Part shown: positions 22,106 through 30,375 of the stretch, one piece after another | Layout of the letters: every line of letters starts with the position of its first letter | Position numbering within the stretch: position 1 is the first letter of the stretch | NCBI RefSeq assembly: GCF_004745825.1 | Contig: NZ_SRLA01000008.1 | Span: forward strand, 62,001-126,000 | Source: Hymenobacter fodinae | GTDB lineage: Bacteria > Bacteroidota > Bacteroidia > Cytophagales > Hymenobacteraceae | Direction: 5' to 3' | DNA length: 64,000 nucleotides | The notes under the pieces: generated by a model | Seen by the model: only the letters and a program-made list of their open reading frames with translations | The model's database searches: none | What the model was told of the DNA's origin: nothing | Translations under genes and position numbers: made by a program

Positions 22106-23998
22106 TTAATGCTTCACGGCCAGCACGTCGAGCTTGCCGAACTTGCGCAGCTCGTACTCCTTGGTCATGAGAAAAATCAGAGGCGTGACCAGCAGAATGT
22201 GGGTCGAGGAAGTGAACACCCCGCCAATCATGGGCAGCACGATGGGCAGCATCACGTCCGAGCCCGTGCCCGTTGCCCACAGCACCGGTACCAGGCCGAA
22301 CAAAGCCACCGATACCGTCATCAGCTTGGGCCGCAGTCGCTTGGCCGCCCCGTGAAACACGGCGTCCCGCAAATCCTGCTTCGTAATCGTCTCGCTGGAA
22401 TTGCCCTTGGCAGCTACCAGCTGCTGCATGGCGTCGTTGAGGTAGATGACCATGATGACACCCGTTTCCACAGCCAGCCCGAACAGGGCGATGAAGCCCA
22501 CGGCCACGGCCACGGACAGGTGCACCCCGTAGAAATACACCATGTAGGCCCCGCCAATCAGAGCGAAGGGAATGGTGACCAAACTCAGCAGCGCCTCCCG
22601 CACCGAGTGAAACGCGAAGTACAGGCAGCCGAATATTACCAAAAGCACGATGGGTAGGATGAAGAGCAGCGTGCGCTGCGAGCTAATCAGGTTCTCGTAC
22701 TGCCCGCTCCACTCCAGGTAGTAGCCGGCCGGCAGCTTGCCCTGGATGCTCTGCACCCGCTGCATGGCTTCTTTCACGGTGCCGCCCAGGTCCCGGTCGC
22801 GCACGTTGAAGAGCACCGCCCCGCGCAGCTGCGCGTTCTCGGAGTTAATCATGGGCGGGCCGTTGACAAAGCGCAGCCGGGCCACCGCGGAGAGCGGTAC
22901 CGGCCCGTAGGCCGTGGTTTGAATGGGGATGCGGCCCATCGCGGCCACGCTGTTGCGGAAGTCTTCGGCCAGACGCACGCTGATGCTGAAGCGCCGGCGC
23001 CCTTCCACGGTGGTGGCCACGGGCGCCCCGCCGATGGCCGTTTCCACCACCTCGTTCACCTGGTCCACGCTCAGCCCGTAGCGGGCCAGCTGAGGGCGGT
23101 CAAGGTCAATCTGTAGGTACTTGCCGCCGGTGATGGGGTCCACGTAGAGGTCCTGCACGCCGGGCACGCCGGTGAGCGCGGCTCTTACTCGTTGCGACAC
23201 CTGTTCAATGGTATCTAGCTGCTGGCCGTACACTTTCACGCCCACGTCGGTGCGCACCCCAGTGCTGAGCATGTTGATGCGGTTGATGATGGGCTGGGTC
23301 CAGCCGTTCACCACCCCGGGAATCTGCAGCTTGTCGTTGAGCTCGGCGATGAGTTTGGCCTTGGTCATGCCGTCCCGCCACTCGCTGCGGGGCTTGAGCT
23401 GGATGATGGTTTCAATCATGCTCAGCGGGGCATTGTCGGTGGCCGTGCTGGCCCGGCCGGCTTTGCCCAGCACCCCGGCCACTTCGGGTACCTGCTTGAT
23501 AATCTTATCCTGCACCTGCAGAATGCGCTTGACCTCCGAGTTGGACACGTCGGGCTGCGTGATGGGCATGAACAGAATGGAGCCCTCGTCCAGCGGGGGC
23601 ATGAACTCGGTGCCCAAACTCAGCAGCAGTGGGATGCTCAAGGATAGCAGCGCCAGGTTGATGGCGATGGTCGTCTTGCGCCAGGTCAGGCACCAGTTTA
23701 TCAGGGGCGCATACACCCGCTCCAGGCCCCGGTTAATGGGGTTCTGCTCCTCGGTCTTGAATTTGCCCTTCATGAAAAAGGACAGCAGCACCGGGGCCAG
23801 CGTGACGGCCAGCACGGCGTCGATGAGCAGGATAAAGGTCTTGGTGTAGGCCAGCGGGTGAAACAGCTTGCCCTCCTGCCCGGTGAGTAGGAACACCGGC
23901 AGGAAGGAAGCCACGATGATGATGGTGGAGAAGAAGATGCCCCGCGAGACCTGCTGGCTGGACTTCTCGATGATGGCGAGGCGCTCGTCGTTAGTCAT
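22106..23998 (-). CDS. cusA: CusA-type RND pump, C-terminal half (split gene)
   Basis: The product is 630 residues, starting MTNDERLAIIEKSS and running straight into TM5 (IFFSTIIIVASFLPVFLL) to TM12. The three periplasmic methionines known to bind Cu(I)/Ag(I) in E. coli CusA have clear counterparts here: LFMPITQ, INMLSTG and GPPMINSENAQ. The TM10 region has VETGVIMVIYL with the family Glu. The frame is displaced by one base from the N-terminal half, and its ATG (23998-23996) overlaps the other half's TAA in ATGACTAA. Translation by re-initiation, or a sequencing/pseudogene frameshift, are both possible. Confidence 0.85.
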   Translation of the reverse strand: MTNDERLAIIEKSSQQVSRGIFFSTIIIVASFLPVFLLTGQEGKLFHPLAYTKTFILLIDAVLAVTLAPVLLSFFMKGKFKTEEQNPINRGLERVYAPLINWCLTWRKTTIAINLALLSLSIPLLLSLGTEFMPPLDEGSILFMPITQPDVSNSEVKRILQVQDKIIKQVPEVAGVLGKAGRASTATDNAPLSMIETIIQLKPRSEWRDGMTKAKLIAELNDKLQIPGVVNGWTQPIINRINMLSTGVRTDVGVKVYGQQLDTIEQVSQRVRAALTGVPGVQDLYVDPITGGKYLQIDLDRPQLARYGLSVDQVNEVVETAIGGAPVATTVEGRRRFSISVRLAEDFRNSVAAMGRIPIQTTAYGPVPLSAVARLRFVNGPPMINSENAQLRGAVLFNVRDRDLGGTVKEAMQRVQSIQGKLPAGYYLEWSGQYENLISSQRTLLFILPIVLLVIFGCLYFAFHSVREALLSLVTIPFALIGGAYMVYFYGVHLSVAVAVGFIALFGLAVETGVIMVIYLNDAMQQLVAAKGNSSETITKQDLRDAVFHGAAKRLRPKLMTVSVALFGLVPVLWATGTGSDVMLPIVLPMIGGVFTSSTHILLVTPLIFLMTKEYELRKFGKLDVLAVKH

Positions 23999-25343
23999 GG
24001 CGGACGGGTTCAGGCGTGGAAAAAGGAACAGTGGGCACGGGCGGCGCACCGGGCGGCCCGGCGGCCGCGGCTTCTTCAGCAGCCTGGTGCAGGGCCAGGC
24101 TGCGGTAGGCGTTTTCGGCCATCACGATGCCGTTGTCGACGATGACGCCAATAGCCAGGGCGATGCCGGTGAGCGACATGATGTTGGAGGAGATGCCGAA
24201 GGCGTTGAGTAAAATGAAGCTCGTGGCGATGGTGATGGGGATTTGCAGCAGGATGCTCAGGGCGCTGCGCCAGTGGAAGAGGAACACCAGCACCACCAGC
24301 GACACCACGGCCATTTCTTCCAGCAGCGTGTGCTTGATGTTGGCCACCGACTCCTCAATCAGTCCGCTGCGGTCGTAGACGAGGTTGAAGGAAACGCCCG
24401 CCGGCAGGCCCTTGGCCACCTCCGTCATCTTGGCTTTGACGCGGGTGATGACGTCGTCGGCATTCTCGCCGTAGCGCATCACCACGATGCCGCCCACGGC
24501 TTCGCCCTCGCCGTTGTGGTCGAAGATGCCCAGGCGGCTTTCGCCCGTCATCTGCACCGTGCCCAGGTCCTTGAGGCGCAGCGGCACCCCACCGGGCCGG
24601 GTGAGCACCGGCACGTTTTCGAGCGTGGCCACGTCCTGGATGTAGCCGCTGGTTTTGATGATGTAGCCGATGCCGGCCTGCTCGAACTTGCGGCCGCCGG
24701 CCTCATTGTTGTTACTGCGCACGGCCGCGAGCACCTGCGGTAGTGTCACGTTGTAGTAAGTAAGCTTGGTGGGGTCTACCGTCACCTGGTACTCGGGTTG
24801 GAAGCCACCGAAGCTGGCTACCTCGCTCACACCAGGCACGGTTTGCAGCCCGAACTTGACATACCAGTCCTGGAGGGCGCGTTGCTCACCCAAGTCGAGC
24901 TTGGGGGCGTTGAGCGTGTACCAGAGCACGTGGCCCACACCGGTGCCGTCGGGCCCCAGGGTGGGCGTGATGCCGGCCGGCAGCAGGCGCTGGGCGTAGT
25001 TAAGGCGCTCCAGCACCCGCTCGCGGGCCCAGTAGATGTCGGTGTCGTCGGTGAAGATGACGTACACGAAGCTCATGCCGAACATAGAGGCGGCGCGCAC
25101 GGCCTTCACCTGGGCCAGCCCCTGCAGGTTGGTGACCAGCGGGTAGGTCACTTGGTCTTCCATAATCTGCGGGCTGCGGCCCATCCACTCGGTGAAGACG
25201 ATGACCTGGTTTTCGGACAGGTCGGGGATGGCGTCAATCTTGCTGGCCCGCACCGAAAACGCCCCCCACACGAGGAGGCCGGCGGCGACCAGCAGCACCA
25301 GCACCCGATTCCGCAGGGAAAAGGAAATGAGTTGCTCTATCAT
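23991..25343 (-). CDS. cusA: CusA-type RND pump, N-terminal half (split gene)
   Basis: The product is 450 residues. It holds TM1 (VLVLLVAAGLLVWGAFSV), the porter domain start (IDAIPDLSENQVIVFTEW) and TM2-TM4, where ALAIGVIVDNGIVMAEN carries the HME-4-type proton-relay Asp. After TM4 it has a long Ala/Pro-rich tail and stops at 23991. With the C-terminal half the total is 1,080 residues, a complete CusA length, so nothing is deleted apart from the frame. The ATG at 25343 fits the family; the open frame continues 11 codons upstream. Confidence 0.85.
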   Translation of the reverse strand: MIEQLISFSLRNRVLVLLVAAGLLVWGAFSVRASKIDAIPDLSENQVIVFTEWMGRSPQIMEDQVTYPLVTNLQGLAQVKAVRAASMFGMSFVYVIFTDDTDIYWARERVLERLNYAQRLLPAGITPTLGPDGTGVGHVLWYTLNAPKLDLGEQRALQDWYVKFGLQTVPGVSEVASFGGFQPEYQVTVDPTKLTYYNVTLPQVLAAVRSNNNEAGGRKFEQAGIGYIIKTSGYIQDVATLENVPVLTRPGGVPLRLKDLGTVQMTGESRLGIFDHNGEGEAVGGIVVMRYGENADDVITRVKAKMTEVAKGLPAGVSFNLVYDRSGLIEESVANIKHTLLEEMAVVSLVVLVFLFHWRSALSILLQIPITIATSFILLNAFGISSNIMSLTGIALAIGVIVDNGIVMAENAYRSLALHQAAEEAAAAGPPGAPPVPTVPFSTPEPVRHD

Positions 25344-25509
25344 CGAGAAACAGCAATAGGGAGAAGCGCCGGCCAACCGGAAACCCGTAACGGGACATCG
25401 GCAGGCCCCGTGGCAGTAGTGCCCGGACGCGGGTGCGGCCCAACCGCCGGGGCCGGACGCACCAAAGCCCCAGCGCCGACCGGCGTGGGGAACAAAGCAA
25501 CCTGAAAAG

Positions 25510-25920
25510 CTAGACTAAAAAGGCGTGCCCGCGCACGTAGGCCGGGCATTCGGGCGGCGGGGCCGCGTGGGCCAGCAAATCAGCGGCCGGCTCATCGGCA
25601 GGGTAAGCCACTTGCGCGAGCTGCCACACCAGCCGCAGCACGGCCGGGGCCGGCACCGCGTCGGGGGCCTGCAGCTGGAAGTGGGCGGCCGAAAGCTTAA
25701 CGTCCTTGAGCGCGCTGCTTACCTTCTGGTCGTGGCAGCAGCCCGAAGCCGGCTTGCCCGTATCCTGGCAGCAGCAGTTCGTGTCGCCGTCCTGCGCCAC
25801 CGAAACCGCCGTCAGCTCCTGGCCACAGAAGTGCATGCTGTACACCAGTCCGGGGCTGGACAGCAGGTAGCTAAAGAGCAGAAACAGACTGGCGAAACGC
25901 TTCACGCAAAGACGACCCAT
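25510..25920 (-). CDS. HYC_CC_PP-like small exported protein
   Basis: The product is 136 residues. An N-terminal hydrophobic signal (FASLFLLFSYLLSSPGLVYS) is followed by MHFCGQELT, then TNCCCQDTG and SGCCHDQ, and a Pro-rich C-terminal part. The H-x-C...CC...PP pattern is that of the HYC_CC_PP family seen ahead of metal RND genes in Bacteroidota. It is likely a periplasmic Cu/Ag-binding protein. It is the first gene of the cus operon, 166 bases before cusA. Confidence 0.7.
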   Translation of the reverse strand: MGRLCVKRFASLFLLFSYLLSSPGLVYSMHFCGQELTAVSVAQDGDTNCCCQDTGKPASGCCHDQKVSSALKDVKLSAAHFQLQAPDAVPAPAVLRLVWQLAQVAYPADEPAADLLAHAAPPPECPAYVRGHAFLV

Positions 25921-26275
25921 ACTGGGCCAAGGTGGACTGCAAAGTACGGGAACTACACCCGCAGGTTATGAACAGTATTTGTCCGGGAAAGTGCACAATT
26001 ACGAGGCGCCTCGCAGGGACGCCTATGTCTTATTTTAAGGGAACTGGCTTTGAACACGCCAGTATGGCCTAAATAAAAAGCTTACTGGCACACAAACTGA
26101 CGCCGGCTGCAAAGTGCCTGCTAGCCCTGCGCGGCTGTGGGCCCGGCGTGCGCCACACAGCTGCGCAGGGATGCTCCGGCTATCATAACGGGCCAGCAGC
26201 AGGGGAAAGCTTAGCAGGGGGCAGGTTGAGGCAACAGCATTCGGAATGTTGAGCAGCATCAAGAGCAAGAAGTAG
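25921..26275. other. Intergenic region between cus and czc operons, with a stem-loop
   Basis: There is no credible gene in these 355 bases. A GC-rich inverted repeat lies at 26125-26170: CCCTGCGC...GCTGTG pairs with CACAC...GCGCAGGG, about 15 of 17 positions. It follows the 3' end of the DUF305 gene on the reverse strand and may be a terminator, though no T-run follows. The part nearest 25920 should hold the cus promoter, but no convincing TAnnTTTG was found. Confidence 0.45.
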
Positions 26276-26962
26276 TTAGTTGGAGGGCGCCAAGGCATGG
26301 GCCTTCAGCCAGCGCTGGTACTGCTTGACCTCCACTTGCTCATCCCGAACAATGTTGCGGGCAGCGGCTTTGACCTCCTCATTGCGGCCGAAAGACAGCT
26401 CCACCCGCGCTAAGGCTACGCCGCTCTGGTGGTGGAGCTGCATGAGGGTGGCAAAATCAGCATCAATGCTGCCCGTAGCGGGCGGCAACTCCCGTAGGGG
26501 CGCTAGGGCGGCCGTCATCCGCCGCACAAATGGGTCTTTGGTATTGTCCGGGCGGTATTCTTGTCCCGCCGGCGGCTCGCGGGTAAGGGCCAGCGTGAGG
26601 ACGTGGTTGTCACGCTCATGGCCTTTAAGCACGTGCTTCGCCATGGCCTGCAGGGTTGAATCCTTGCCCTGCGCTATTTCCACTGCGGCCAGGCGCTGAG
26701 CCCCGGCGTGGTGCACGGTCATGACGCGGGCAAAGTCCTCGTCCCAGCAGCCGATGCGACGCACCGTGTCGAGCTGTTGCATCAGCAACTGTACGGTGTC
26801 ACGCAGGGAGGTCGGCCGCTTCACGGGTGCCGGCACCGGCTTCGTCTTGGCTCCGGCTTGGTCCTTCTGCTCGTATTCGTCGGAATCGTGCCGGGAGCTG
26901 CAGCTGGCGGCGACCAGACTGCCGACCAATAAGCCGGCCACAAGAACAAGGTGCGGTTTCAT
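26276..26962 (-). CDS. Tandem DUF305 lipoprotein
   Basis: The product is 228 residues. A lipobox VAASCSSR lies near residue 20. Two DUF305 halves follow, each with the HH pair of the family: DEDFARVMTVHHAGAQ and DADFATLMQLHHQSGV, with later helices EIAQGKDSTLQAMAKHV and ELSFGRNEEVKAAARNI. DUF305 is a ferritin-like four-helix fold often found with copper or cadmium resistance genes. Both halves keep the His residues, so both could bind metal. It starts 21 bases after the ATPase stop. Confidence 0.8.
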   Translation of the reverse strand: MKPHLVLVAGLLVGSLVAASCSSRHDSDEYEQKDQAGAKTKPVPAPVKRPTSLRDTVQLLMQQLDTVRRIGCWDEDFARVMTVHHAGAQRLAAVEIAQGKDSTLQAMAKHVLKGHERDNHVLTLALTREPPAGQEYRPDNTKDPFVRRMTAALAPLRELPPATGSIDADFATLMQLHHQSGVALARVELSFGRNEEVKAAARNIVRDEQVEVKQYQRWLKAHALAPSN

Positions 26963-26983
26963 GATAAGAATTGATAAAGTCGG

Positions 26984-29053
26984 TTAGGATTCAGAGCGAG
27001 GTGATTCCCCTTTGCTGGTGAAGTCCATGCGCTGAATCCGCACGGCGTTCAGAATCGCCAGCAACGCTACCCCCACGTCGGCAAACACCGCTTCCCACAT
27101 GGTGGCCAGGCCGCCGGCGCCCAGGGCCAGCACCACGGCTTTCACGCCAAAGGCCAGCCAGATGTTCTGCCACACCACCGTGTGCGTGGCACGGGCAATG
27201 CGCCGGGCGGTGGCAATCTTGCTGGGGTGGTCGGTTTGAATCACCACGTCGGCCGTTTCGATGGTGGCGTCCGAGCCCAGCCCACCCATGGCAATGCCCA
27301 CGTCGGCCAGGGCCACCACGGGCGCATCGTTTACCCCATCGCCCACGAAGGCCAGCTTGTGCCCGTCGTTGAGGTACTGCTGCACGTAGCGGGCTTTGTC
27401 CTCCGGCAGCAGCCCGCCGTGCGCCTCATCAATGCCTAACTCCTTGGCCACCCGCTGGGTGATGCTGTCTTTGTCGCCGGAGAGCATCACGATTTTGGTG
27501 ATGCCGTCGGCCCGCAGCTCGCGCACGGTCTGCTGAGCGTCGGCCTTGGGGGCGTCGGCCACGGTCAGGTAGCCGGCGTACCGGCCGTCCACGGCCGCCA
27601 CCACGATGCTGTCGACCACTTGGTCGACTTCGGCCGGATAACTCACCCCGTATTTGGCGAGCAGCTTGGTATTGCCGGCGAGCACCTCGCGGCCATCGAC
27701 CCGGCCCCGTAACCCGTGGCCGGCAATTTCCTCCACGTTGTCCACCACGACGCCAGCCGCAGCCGCGCCCACGTGCTGCACCACGGCCTTGGCGATGGGG
27801 TGGGTGGACTTGGTTTCCAGCGCCCCAACCAAGCGCAGCAGGGCAGCCGGCTCGGTGCCGGGCACCGCAACCACCTGCTGCACGGCAAACACGCCCTGGG
27901 TGAGCGTGCCGGTCTTGTCCATGACCACGGTGTCAATTTCGCGCAGCACGTCCAGGAAGTTCGAGCCCTTGAACAGAATGCCGGCTTTGGAAGCGGCCCC
28001 GATGCCACCGAAGTAGCCCAGCGGAATGCTCACCACCAGGGCGCAGGGGCAGGAAATCACCAGAAACACCAGCGCCCGGTACAGCCAGGTGCGAAACACG
28101 TAATCGTCGACCACGAAGTAGGGCACCACGATGAGCAGCGTGGCCAGTAGCACGACGATGGGCGTGTAAGTTTTAGCAAACTTGGTGATGAACAGCTGGG
28201 TTTTGGCCTTGCGGCTCACCGCGTCCTGCACCATGGCCAGGATTTTGGCCAGCTTCGTGTCCTGGTAGCCTGCCGTGACGGCCACCTGAATCAGGCTTTC
28301 CAGGTTGACCATGCCGGCCAGCACGACTTCCCCCGTTTGCTTGGTCTGCGGGGCCGACTCGCCGGTCAGCGCGGCCGTGTTAAAGCTGGCCGGCCCCTGG
28401 GTCAGGGTGCCGTCGAGGGCCACTTTCTCGCCCGGTCGTACTTCGATGGTGTCGCCCAACTGTACCTGCTTGGGGTCCAGTACCATGCTTCGCCCACCGC
28501 GAACTACAGTCACTTCGGTGGCTTGAATCTCCAGCAGGGCGCGGATGCTGCGCTTGGCCCGGTTCACGGCTGCGTCCTGAAACAGTTCGCCCACGGTGTA
28601 GAACAGCATCACGGCCACCCCTTCCGGGTACTCACCGATGGCAAAGGCGCCCAGCGTGGCCAAGCTCATGAGCAGGAACTCGTTGAAGATGTTACCCGAA
28701 GGAATGCTCTGTACGGCCGAGCGGATAACTTTCCAGCCCACTAGCAGAAAGGCCACCCCGTACCAGAGCAGGCGGACGTACTTGGTGAAAAAGGCCACGT
28801 CGTAATAGTCCAGGGCAAGCCCCGCCAATAGCAGGATTAGGCTCGCTATGGCCGGCGCGTAGGGGTTGCGCCACCACGACTCGCTGGGTTCGGCGGCCGG
28901 TGCGTGGTCGTGGCCGGCTACGTCGTGGCCCTGGGGTTCGGCCGCGGCGGTTGGGGTTAGTTGGTCGCGGGTCAACGCGCCCACGTTCTCCAGCTGCACC
29001 TGCTTGGCCGTGTTCAGCTCTTCGTTCAGTTTTTCAGGGGTTCTATCAGGCAT
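26984..29053 (-). CDS. zntA: Zn/Cd/Co-exporting P1B-2-type ATPase, ZntA/CadA-like
   Basis: The product is 689 residues. It has no N-terminal CxxC domain, only a short His-containing head (GHDVAGHDHAP). The transmembrane metal site is SCPCALVVSIPLG; the phosphorylation site DKTGTLTQG, THPIAK and GDGVNDAP are intact. The last helices have FGVKAVVLAL and FADVGVALLAILNAVRI, matching the Lys and DxG residues of Zn(II)/Cd(II) ATPases. It exports divalent zinc, cadmium, lead or cobalt to the periplasm, where the CzcCBA-type pump in the same operon can take it further. The start at MPDRTPEK is preferred over an upstream Met in a non-family extension. Confidence 0.9.
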   Translation of the reverse strand: MPDRTPEKLNEELNTAKQVQLENVGALTRDQLTPTAAAEPQGHDVAGHDHAPAAEPSESWWRNPYAPAIASLILLLAGLALDYYDVAFFTKYVRLLWYGVAFLLVGWKVIRSAVQSIPSGNIFNEFLLMSLATLGAFAIGEYPEGVAVMLFYTVGELFQDAAVNRAKRSIRALLEIQATEVTVVRGGRSMVLDPKQVQLGDTIEVRPGEKVALDGTLTQGPASFNTAALTGESAPQTKQTGEVVLAGMVNLESLIQVAVTAGYQDTKLAKILAMVQDAVSRKAKTQLFITKFAKTYTPIVVLLATLLIVVPYFVVDDYVFRTWLYRALVFLVISCPCALVVSIPLGYFGGIGAASKAGILFKGSNFLDVLREIDTVVMDKTGTLTQGVFAVQQVVAVPGTEPAALLRLVGALETKSTHPIAKAVVQHVGAAAAGVVVDNVEEIAGHGLRGRVDGREVLAGNTKLLAKYGVSYPAEVDQVVDSIVVAAVDGRYAGYLTVADAPKADAQQTVRELRADGITKIVMLSGDKDSITQRVAKELGIDEAHGGLLPEDKARYVQQYLNDGHKLAFVGDGVNDAPVVALADVGIAMGGLGSDATIETADVVIQTDHPSKIATARRIARATHTVVWQNIWLAFGVKAVVLALGAGGLATMWEAVFADVGVALLAILNAVRIQRMDFTSKGESPRSES

Positions 29054-29156
29054 GGCAAGTCGGAAATGGGCACAGCGGCCGGTTGCGGGGACAACCCCTG
29101 GACACCGGTGCATGCAGTCTTGGGAATTAAGATGTCGCGGAGGGGATGAGTCAGGT

Positions 29157-30347
29157 CTATTCTTCCTCTTCGGCGTTTTTCATTTTAGCTAGCAGCGAAT
29201 AAGCTCCGTCGGTAACGAAGGGCGTAGTGGCCGGTACCGACTCGGGCAGGGTGACTTCGGTGAAGCCGTCCTCGCTGCGGCCCAGCGTGACGGGCACCAT
29301 GCGGTAGCGGCCGGGGGCCTCCACCGCATAGGCGTAGTTCTTGCTCTCGAAGCGCACCAGCGCCGCATCGGGCAGCGTAGGCGCCTGGGTGCGGCCCGTT
29401 TCGATGGTGGCCCGCACGTAGAGGCCGGGCAACAGGGCGGGGTCGTTTTCCTGGTCGAGGTGGCCGTGCACGCGGACGGTGCGGTCCTCGCCAATGGCTT
29501 TGCCCACCAGGTACACGTGGGCCGTGCGCTCGCGCCGGGAGCCGGTGGAGTCGCTGGCCAGGGTGAAGCGAATCAGCTGCCCTTTCTGCACCCGGGCCAC
29601 GTCGCGCTCGAACACGGTGAGCTCCACGTGCAGGTGCTCCGGGTCCACGATTTCAAACAGGGCATCGGTGGCTGTCACTGCTTGGCCCACCGTCACGTTC
29701 ACGGCCCGCACGAAGCCGGCCCGCGGGGCGCGGACGCTGGCCGTGGTGACCATCCGGCCGCCCACGGGCAGGCCGGCCAGCCGCAGCCGGGTGGCCTGGG
29801 CAGAAGTTTGCACCTGCAGGGTATGATAGTCGGCCTGGGCGCGCTGGTAGTTTTTCTGCGGGGCCACCTCCTGCTCGTAGAGCTCTTTCTGGCGGGCCAG
29901 CTCGGTGCGGGCGTATTCGAGGCGGGCCCGGGTTTCGAGGTAGTCCTGCTGCAGGGTCACGAACTCAGGATTGCGGATGGTGGCCAGCACTTCGCCTTTG
30001 CGCACCCGGGTGCCCTGCAGCAATTCCGTGTTTTCCACGAAGCCGCCCAGCGGGGCGGTGATGGAGACGGCACTTTCCGGCGGCACGTCCAGCGTACCCG
30101 TTACGGCCAGACCGGAGCCCATGGGCCGGTCGGCGAGGCGCCCGGTTTTCAGACCGGCGGCCTGCTGCTCGGCGGGCGAGAGGCGGACCATGTCGGAAGC
30201 TTCTGCGGCCTCGCCGCTTTCCCCACCTTCGGCGGCCTCCTTCGTTTCGGCCGCTTCGGTATCCGCAGGCTCGGTTTCTTTCTTGTCGGTGGTGCAGCCT
30301 GCCAGGGTTAGGCCGAGGAGCAGCACCAGGGATGCAATCTTATTCAT
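29157..30347 (-). CDS. czcB: CzcB-type RND periplasmic adaptor
   Basis: The product is 396 residues. A lipobox LGLTLAGCTTD is followed by a very acidic Glu/Ala-rich stretch (about 27-60) and membrane-fusion domains: TGTLDVPPESAVSITAPLGG, a long coiled-coil hairpin (LQQDYLETRARLEYARTELA) and the barrel VTVGQAVTATDALFEIVD. There is no HMBD domain, in contrast to the Cus adaptors, which fits divalent metal export. The start at 30347 matches the signal peptide; the frame is open 29 codons further up. Confidence 0.88.
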   Translation of the reverse strand: MNKIASLVLLLGLTLAGCTTDKKETEPADTEAAETKEAAEGGESGEAAEASDMVRLSPAEQQAAGLKTGRLADRPMGSGLAVTGTLDVPPESAVSITAPLGGFVENTELLQGTRVRKGEVLATIRNPEFVTLQQDYLETRARLEYARTELARQKELYEQEVAPQKNYQRAQADYHTLQVQTSAQATRLRLAGLPVGGRMVTTASVRAPRAGFVRAVNVTVGQAVTATDALFEIVDPEHLHVELTVFERDVARVQKGQLIRFTLASDSTGSRRERTAHVYLVGKAIGEDRTVRVHGHLDQENDPALLPGLYVRATIETGRTQAPTLPDAALVRFESKNYAYAVEAPGRYRMVPVTLGRSEDGFTEVTLPESVPATTPFVTDGAYSLLAKMKNAEEEE

Positions 30348-30375
30348 GGTTGTCAGGTCAGAGGGAGCCAAAGGC

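Noticed and set aside
26035..26298. Reverse frame of 87 codons after the DUF305 gene
   Set aside because: It overlaps the DUF305 3' end, spans a strong stem-loop and has no coding character.
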